Shown here piece after piece: positions 16,252 through 22,374 of a DNA stretch of 22,374 bases. The notes under the pieces were generated by a model that was not told where the DNA came from, made no database searches, and saw only the letters and a program-made list of their open reading frames with translations. The position numbers were made by a program, and so were the translations under genes. Within the stretch, counting starts at the first letter, position 1; each line of letters begins with the position of its first letter. Source of the DNA: Botryllus schlosseri (taxonomy: Eukaryota > Chordata > Ascidiacea > Stolidobranchia > Styelidae); the NCBI GenBank assembly GCA_000444245.1, contig ATSW01014090.1:1-22374 (forward strand), read 5' to 3'.

Positions 16252-17577
16252 TCACATGAATTGATGGTATATATCATTGGATTGAATATTCTGACATCGC
16301 AACTTCATTTTTTTTGGTACAAGACATATATTGTACATTGTACAGCATGCATATTAAAAAAAATCTTTCTCCGCTTCTCTGTAGGACCCCATTCACAAAT
16401 GAAATATTTGAAGCTGGCCCAGAATAAACATATTATTCCCCTCAATAGTGGAACTAAAATCATAGACACACAGTGGATGCGGGGATTTGAACATAGTGTT
16501 TCGCGACGCGAATGGAGCAGCGGACGATCATAATATTCTCAGGGGTTTTTGCCTATGATCTACCAGGCTGTAACTACAGCACCCAGACTAGGGTTGCCAT
16601 ACGTCCGGAATTTCCCGGACATGTCCGGAATTTCACAGAAAAATCTGCGTCCGGGAGGAATTTCAAAAATATGCCTAAATGTCCGGAATTTTGAAGGCTT
16701 GAAGCAAGCTCAAAAGTTTTTCGTAAATCAACATAAACAATATTATTTTCAAGCAGATTTATGCTACTCAAAATTGCTCTACGCGCCGCGCGCGAGTTAA
16801 CGCAACGTAAATGATATTAGTATGGACACCAGGCACCACCCTCTCCAAAAAATGCAATCAAAAGTAATATAAATAACCATCATTTACTGATATAAGTCTG
16901 ATTGTAATGGCAATTATAAGCTAACGGAATATTCCTAGAGTTGGTTAAGGCCGATTGGATGCTTCAATCACAGACAGTGCTTCCAAATCTTGGGGTCGTT
17001 CGCCTTTTTCTGGGGATCGCGATTATGTTGTACGTAATCAGCTTCCTAGGCCGTGAGTAAGTTTGGGCAAGCTGAATATTTTTTTGGTAATCAGCTCATC
17101 AAGTTTTGACCTTTGCCACGAAACATTTTCAAGTGGGAAAAGAGGTCGCGACCATAAAGGGCGGAAATCACCGGATGTGCAACCTGCTGGTGCATTTTTA
17201 GTAGCCTAATATATGGAAGAATCAATATTATTGACAGAATTCATACATAAAATTTAACAGCCAAATGCATATAGTAAGTGCCCAACAAGTTACATCGACT
17301 CCCCTATGGTGGGCCCAAGATCAGTGCCTTTTTGGGTGGAAGGGGGGAGAAAAAAGGTTGTTTCGAAGCTGATTAAAACACATATACAGATAGCCCACCG
17401 ACCTATCAGTATAGCCGGGCTGTCAAACACAATCTTGACAGGCCAGACACGGCCCGCCAGATGATTTCATCCCGCCCGTGGAGGAATCTATTGCGGACCC
17501 TAGCAAGTAGCAATCACCAGAACTCACATTAAAGATGGCCCAATTCATGACCTATGTTCCACTCCATTCCTGTATAG
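16252..17577. other. Element debris without recognised genes
   Basis: Solo hAT-like ends occur at 16589 (TAGGGTTGCCATACGTCCGG) and 16975 (CAGTGCTTCCAAATCTTGGGG cut to its first part). A GGGCTGTCAAAC...GGCCCGCC motif at about 17417-17460 also recalls hAT ends. No partners were found for any of them. No convincing coding sequence. Confidence 0.45.
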
Positions 17578-18587
17578 CAAGGGTCGGCAACCTACGGCCC
17601 GCGGGCCGGATCCGGCCCGCCAAGCGAAATCGTCCGGCCCGCGACAGAATAATTAGTTATCACAAGAATACGGCCCGCCGTTTCACAATGCTTTTCAATC
17701 TGCAGTGCCGCACTGCTTGGAAAGAATGAGGTTTTGCTACGATATAAGTTTCCAACATCGTATTAGTCTATTGTGACGCCATAAAACGAAGGCGGTCGAA
17801 GTAGGAGATGAAGATTGTCTGTACAGAGTAGAATAGATCAGTGCTTATCAATCGGGTGTATCTCGCAACCGAAAGTGTACCATACTTTTTAACGGGTTTA
17901 CCGATAGGGCGTGACAATAAAGGTGTCCTTCCTCTGCTTCAAAAACGCTTGGAACATCTCATACGCAATGACAAAATCTCAAACTTACACTGTTTAATTA
18001 GAGATAACTAGCCTCCGTAGGTTAGTTTTCCATAGTTTAATTCCCAAAAGGCATTGTGCGCCAAAACAACAAACCTGAAGTGTTTTGGCCACAATGATGA
18101 AAACTGTTAATATGATTTTGTTTCACAAACTGAATCACCAACATTGTTACGCCAAATATTACTAGAAGCATAGAATCAATATGGCGCTGTAATGTACATC
18201 TACCATGTTCGCGCATTAAGTCGAGCAGCTATGCTTGCACGAGTCTATGAACTGAGAAATGAAATAGCAACTTTCCTCGAAAATACAAATATCGCCGACT
18301 CATAACCTTATAATCGAAAATGGGTATCTAATCTTGCTCTCCTGGTACATTTAACGTCACATCTGAACAAATTGAATTCGCAACTTCGGGGGGAAATCAA
18401 CTGAATACATGAGATGTTGAGGCGCATTCGAAACAAATCTGCGTCTCGGGGAATTTCAACAGTACAAAGAAAATTATGCTCACTTTCACTGGAGGAGAGA
18501 ACACCTAGTACCAACGCTATATTTGTAACTGTGATACGAAATTTAATTACTGTATATTCACCCGCTTTACCGACATTCCTTCTATAC

Positions 18588-20033
18588 CAGTGGTTCCCAA
18601 ACGGTGGGGAATTCCCCACTGGTGGGGAATTCAATTGTTTGTGGTGGGGAATAGACGCATTTATTCAAAATTAAATACAGGACAGTCTACATATTCACGG
18701 AGACACATGCGCAATTACCGCTACCAGTTAACTGCTCTGGAATGTATGTATCAAAAATTATATTACGTGTTGTTCACAAAACCTCATTTGAACTTTGGAT
18801 GGCCAATCATGGCGTCACAAACGCATCCAAAACAACTAGTTTAAAGTGAAATAACACTTTCGCGAAATTTTGAGCGTTACTGGTATCGGTTCACAGTACG
18901 TTTTATGTCGCAGTTATAGGCGATTGTCTTGCGTACTGGTGTGGTTGTGTGTCTTGTGTAGTCAAACCAGCAAATAGCTGCTCTGTGATGACAAAAGTGC
19001 TGGGTAGGGGGGTACAGGATCGTAACTGCCGCACCCCACACACCCCAATTGGGGGGGGGCAACTCGAAGGTCCAAATTAATTTCGTGAATTAACATAAAT
19101 TAAAGTATTAATTTGAAATTTCTACCACTTTCTCAAAAAATATTTGCACTGGGTGCGCGATTTAATATACGGTAGCCAATTATCTAATTATTGGGTGCCC
19201 TTCCCCCATAAAAATACGTAGAATTTATAGAAATTCAGACTTCTGCATCGGCTATTACTGCGCCGCGACGCACCAAGGCATATGAAGTTATAGGCCATGT
19301 AACATGCAACTCCGAGATGTGTGCCAAAACGATCAGCAGCGTGAAGACCTTGGCCGAGAAGGAATGCCCTTGTGGTGACCCACAACTTCGATAAATATAC
19401 AGATATGTTTAATTAGCTAAATGGCTGGCGCCGATGCTACTGTCCTGGCGATCTGAGCCCCACAGGACAATTGCCATCCCGAAGGGAAAAATTGTTTTCC
19501 AGTAAAGCAATACCAGTTTGAAATCGTGTGTGCATTTCAGTTTTGGCGATTGCCACATCTTTTTTTAGCATATATAGGAGGTCACGAAATAGCATAATAA
19601 TGTAACGAAGTCAATATACCAACGGGTCCGCCCGAAGATGTTCAATTCTTACTTAGGGGTCCTGCCTTTTCCAACACACCTCACTCAGTTCTACCGGTAA
19701 ATCTGATTACGTGAGCAGAGAGGGGGAAAAAATTGATAGAAAAATATATGCAATTCCCGACCATATTGGCCAATTCAAACACGAAATATATAAATTTTTC
19801 GCGCTTCGCGCGTTTAGTCGAACTTAGGCGACGCACTAAACGGTAGATCTAATGTAGCTGATAAGTTGCAGGGAAAAAGCGTACAGGTTCAGCGGGGCTG
19901 AGGGGGTTCTGGGGACCCAAGACCAACATTTTTTTGGTGGGGCTAACAATGTGCTGTTACGGTCCTGGTGGGGAATGACGGCTCGGAATAAACATGAAGT
20001 GGGGAATGAAGACAAAAAGGTTGGGAACCACTG
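18588..20033. mobile_element. Middle hAT element of the nest
   Basis: Starts CAGTGGTTCCCAA and ends TTGGGAACCACTG, 13-bp perfect inverted ends. It has a perfect 8-bp duplication TTCTATAC at 18580-18587 and 20034-20041. Subterminal GTGGGGAAT motifs occur near both ends. Without the inner element it is only about 490 bp, so it is non-autonomous. No transposase is seen. Confidence 0.93.
19015..19967. mobile_element. Inner hAT element of the nest
   Basis: Starts CAGGATCGTAACTGCCGCAC and ends, inverted, CAGGACCGTAACAGCAC. Flanking 8-mers GGGGGGTA and GTGGGGAA match at six of eight positions. It is a 953-bp relative of the MITE at 16082-16243, in reverse orientation. No transposase frame is recognised; the minus frame at 19188-19385 is not family-like. 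Confidence 0.8.
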
Positions 20034-20565
20034 TTCTATACAAAATAAATTCTGAATATCTAGTACTCCATTTAATGTGAACGCCAATAGCATTGCCTGA
20101 AAATTTCATACCAAGAGCATATCGCTGCATGACTTTGATAAAGAGTGCGTTCTTGAAATTTATCGTCATCCCAGCTTGTCCAACAATGCAAAAGACATTG
20201 CATCGATTTTTGGTAGCACGTACGCATGTGAGCAATAGTTTTGAACAATAAAATTCACGAAGAGCAGGCTAAGATCACTTATTTTTGACGCCCATTTAGA
20301 ATATGGTCTGATTCTTGCTTCCTCTGTCTTGTTATCAGAAGTTGAAAACCTTTCACGAAGCAAGCTGCGTCAATTGTCACATTTATTTTGCGTTGTTGAA
20401 GTGTAAATACCTGTGTTTTATGATTGGTATATGATTGAGATTGCAGCAATGTAGGATAATATACCGAAGCAAGCGTAAAATATAGTATTAAGAAAAATTC
20501 TGGCCCGCCAAAAAGTTGCACACTCGAAATTTGGCTTCTGACTAGCAAAAGGTTGCCGACCCCTG

Positions 20566-20994
20566 GCGTACACCTATATCAGTGCTCATCAACATTTTGG
20601 GGTGTGGTGCACACTTGAGTGTCATGTTTCTCATGTACCCCTTGTATACGCTGACATACTGGTGCACCTCATGCATGATTTGGCGCATCATATGGCTAAA
20701 CTCCGATTGAAGAGCACCTGCCTATAGATGACCATAACGGTGACCATCAACCGAGTGGCGTGTGGCCTCTGACATGCGAACGGTTTAGCTCGTGTTGTTG
20801 TAGCAAAATCTTCTAATGTTTTTGTCAAAACAGTACGATAAACGGATGTTCCATGTAGCTCACTCCAAGCCTCACGGATAGAATGTAGTGTTACAACCAG
20901 TGTAGGGCTGGTTTTCAGCTACTTTACAGGATATGGATGCACGTATTGATCTCTAGCATCACTGGTATAGTTACTACATAAGATCACTTTCCAG
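20566..20994. mobile_element. hAT-like end and unassigned sequence before the SLC5 exons
   Basis: CAGTGCTCATCAACATTTTG at 20580 begins 14 bp after the outer nest element ends. The text that follows (GGGGTGTGGTGCACAC...) is typical of hAT ends. ACCTATAT before it has the central TA. The opposite end is not found. I could not find an SLC5 exon upstream of 20995 here. Confidence 0.45.
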
Positions 20995-21149
20995 GGAGGA
21001 ATAAAGGCCGTTATATGGACGGACGTTTTGCAAGGCTTCATAATGTTGTTCGGTGCCAGTGCACTATTAGTAAAAGGCACCATCGCTATTGGAGGAGTCG
21101 GAAACCTGATTGATACCGCTTATCAGGGAGAACGATTCAACTTCTTCAA
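20995..21149 (+). CDS. SLC5-type sodium-coupled transporter, internal exon
   Basis: The exon opens after CTTTCCAG with codons for GGIKAVIWTDVLQG and closes before GTATTA. It codes one hydrophobic membrane segment (about residues 8-30 of the exon) followed by GERFNFF. In the SLC5 family (sodium-coupled monocarboxylate, vitamin, iodide and glucose carriers) GG.KAVIWTDV.Q is a hallmark of the start of a middle transmembrane helix, and R..FF.FDPDP follows it. Phase is 0 at the start and 2 at the end. Spliced to 21222, the split codon gives N and restores FFNFN. It is most like the SLC5A6/8/12 branch as far as I can judge. No preceding exon was found in the window. Confidence 0.75.
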
Positions 21150-21221
21150 GTATTATACAATCCTTGCTTGTATAAACCCCGATGCACATGGAATTCAGTC
21201 ACGTGTCATATTATTTTACAG

Positions 21222-21362
21222 CTTTAATTCCGACATTCGCTTTCGTACAAGCGCCACCACTTATTCAATCTGCTACCTCATCCTGTCGACAAACGGGTCC
21301 TGCTTTTCGCAGGTGTTTGCGCAGAGATATCTGTCCTGCAAGTCAGTCAACAACGCCAGGAA
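21222..21362 (+). CDS. SLC5-type transporter, next exon
   Basis: The acceptor TTTTACAG at 21221 is followed by 141 nt in phase with the previous exon, across a 72-bp intron, and closes before GTAAGT. It codes FNSDIRFR, a membrane-like segment, then VFAQRYLSCKS. FN.D.R.R and QRYLSCKS sit exactly where SLC5 proteins have FDPDPR.R and VQRYLSC.S, with the same spacing of 25 residues between them. The intervening segment lacks the usual FW, GG and YGVNQ residues, so this is either a divergent paralogue or a decaying gene piece. No following exon was recognised before the window ends, which also favours a fragment. Confidence 0.7.
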
Positions 21363-21660
21363 GTAAGTAAGTGCGTTTGAGGGCTGCTTTCGATGACGAC
21401 TTGTACGTCGCGGAGCGTGTCCAGGGCGATGCAGTTGATTTCGAATACGGAACTTAAGATTTCTAACAATCAATTACTTCGAATCGCTAAATTTAATCTC
21501 CAAACATCACTTAGCTATTTAGGTACGACACGAGTTCGTGATCTATTTATGAAGAATTCGAATACTTTAGTACTGCTGAATATGTTGATGTCGATGATGA
21601 TGATGCAAAAATATAATTATATTTTATATATAATAAATATATAATGTAATCCTATTTATA
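21363..21660. other. Sequence without recognised genes
   Basis: Downstream of the SLC5 exon donor. The end (21600-21650) is AT-rich with TATATAATAAATATATAATG. Short frames on both strands are not family-like. Confidence 0.4.
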
Positions 21661-21668
21661 CTTGGAGG

Positions 21669-21860
21669 CAATGTTCCCTCTAAGCTGCGCACGTGCGCAA
21701 ATGCGCAGTGCTGACACGGTCTCTGCGCACAGGAAATCCAAGTTGCGCACAAAAAATCCGAAGTGATTATCTTTTTTTAGTCGCTACGCACTGTTGTCCA
21801 AGGGTCTGCGCAGTGAGTTGGTGAGTGTGCGCAGAATCGTCAAAAATTGGAGGGAAATTG
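21669..21860. mobile_element. 192-bp hAT MITE rich in TGCGCA
   Basis: Starts CAATGTTCCCTCTAAG and, from the other side, CAATTTCCCTCCAAT. Flanking 8-mers CTTGGAGG and TTTGGAGG match at seven of eight positions. The interior repeats TGCGCA/GTGCGCA in both orientations. No coding capacity. Confidence 0.85.
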
Positions 21861-21945
21861 TTTGGAGGGGGCTTCATTTGCTTGAGCAAGTTTTGTAAAG
21901 TAGTTCTAATTGATGGAGTATGTTGCTCAGTCACAAGATCAATCA

Positions 21946-22137
21946 CTACACGCTTTTGACATCGTACTCACTGCTTAAGTGCTTAATTTTACCTAAAAAA
22001 TCAGTAATTTGCTTGTAATTTTTCTGCTCATTTTCAAGAGTAAATTCTATGGAAGTGAGATAGAAACATGTTGCTTCCGCACCTTTTAAGCCCAGAACTA
22101 GCTTTCTAGTGTAAGCGGTAATCAAGATAGGGCGTAA
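21946..22137 (-). CDS. Unrecognised coding-like frame
   Basis: A 63-codon frame on the minus strand is open from a stop at 22138-22140 to TAG at 21946-21948. Its composition is protein-like: KLVLGLKGAEA, then FYLTSIEFTLENEQKNYKQI and FLGKIKHLSSEYD. A possible acceptor (CACTAG near 22107) and donor (G|GTAAAA near 21991) lie inside it. A further coding-like stretch in another frame follows up to the MITE (LVTEQHTPSIRTTL). This may be an internal exon pair or an old coding fragment. No family was recognised and no start codon was convincing. Confidence 0.3.
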   Translation of the reverse strand, partial: LRPILITAYTRKLVLGLKGAEATCFYLTSIEFTLENEQKNYKQITDFLGKIKHLSSEYDVKSV

Positions 22138-22326
22138 TTAGCTATTTTCGGCTCGTTCGGTGAAAATGCACGACCACTAGAGGGTGTATGAACCCAAAAT
22201 TATGATAGATTTTATTTATTTGCTATTTGGCACCACATATCAAGAAGCCTTTATGAAATTCAATTCTTTTTTCACTTCACCCTAATGCACCACCCCTGAT
22301 ATACGGGTGTGAATATACCTTTATAC

Positions 22327-22374
22327 TAGGGATGGTGTGAACGTGAGGTTCACGTTCGCGTTCTGTGTGTGAAC
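22327..22374. mobile_element. hAT-like end cut by window edge
   Basis: TAGGGATGGTGTGAACG follows CTTTATAC, an 8-mer of the target type seen at the other hAT insertions. It contains the stem GAACGTGA / TCACGTTC with a 3-nt loop. The rest lies outside. Confidence 0.3.

Larger units (their letters stand above)
17578..20565. mobile_element. Outer hAT element of a three-level nest
   Basis: Starts CAAGGGTCGGCAACC and ends GGTTGCCGACCCCTG. The inner 13 bases (GGGTCGGCAACC core) are inverted copies. Flanking 8-mers CTGTATAG and GCGTACAC match at four positions and share a central TA, so the target duplication is old. Removing the inserted element at 18588-20033 leaves about 1.54 kb of its own sequence. 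Possible transposase debris (for example minus frame 20166-20363) is not recognisable. A hAT-like motif CAGTGCTTATCAATCGGG at 17839 may be a further insertion or fragment. Confidence 0.7.

Noticed and set aside
20166-20548. Minus frames of 65 and 89 residues as hAT transposase of the outer nest element
   Set aside because: No BED finger, catalytic or dimerisation motif could be recognised, so no transposase call was made.
21347-21469. Minus frame with VFEINCIALDTLRDVQ opposite the SLC5 exon donor
   Set aside because: Protein-like but short, overlaps the better supported plus-strand exon, and shows no acceptor/donor pair or family.
1-22374. Bacterial-type features such as operons, CRISPR arrays or attachment sites
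   Set aside because: Introns, EGF exons, a LINE and hAT elements show this is animal nuclear DNA. No spaced identical repeats of CRISPR type were seen.

Overview
The window looks like accessory DNA from an invertebrate animal genome. The evidence is exon-by-exon EGF modules with GT..AG introns of about 50-120 bp, a spliced solute-carrier fragment, a LINE tail, an LTR-type element and many hAT-type DNA transposons. Short introns and this repeat load would fit a tunicate or a similar invertebrate deuterostome. That placement is inference; nothing here fixes the species.

Layout. Positions 1-6627 hold a tandem array on the minus strand made of two copies of a roughly 3.7 kb unit (offset exactly 3688 bp). 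Each unit carries four intact 120-nt, phase 1-1 exons, each coding one six-cysteine EGF-like domain. Each also carries two decayed EGF exons and a MITE with a perfect CRE palindrome inside one intron. The copies differ at one called base over about 2.46 kb, then drop abruptly to clearly diverged sequence. Between them lies a 580-bp LTR-type mini-element (TRIM-like) with matched LTRs, a tRNA-Leu-type primer site, a polypurine tract and a 5-bp target duplication.

Positions 7088-8097 hold a hAT element with a perfect 8-bp duplication. It is inserted right at the stop codon of a small three-exon minus-strand gene (8102-8442) that I reconstruct as a 75-residue secreted cysteine-rich protein. This is the best candidate for an undescribed gene. 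From 8.5 to 15.3 kb a family of about 0.6 kb repeats occurs three times. It may carry the last coding exon of an unknown gene family. It is mixed with a Ty3/gypsy-like integrase fossil, fold-back and tandem repeats, and solo hAT ends.

Positions 15.6-16.1 kb are a LINE 3' fragment, followed by a 162-bp hAT MITE. Positions 17578-20565 form a three-level nest: a hAT inside a hAT inside a hAT. Two plus-strand exons at 20995-21362 code a fragment of an SLC5-type sodium-coupled transporter and splice in frame. The end holds another hAT MITE, an unrecognised coding-like frame and the start of one more hAT-like end.

Apart from the EGF array, the small secreted gene and the SLC5 exons, I see no convincing host genes. 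Most of the remaining sequence is mobile-element debris.
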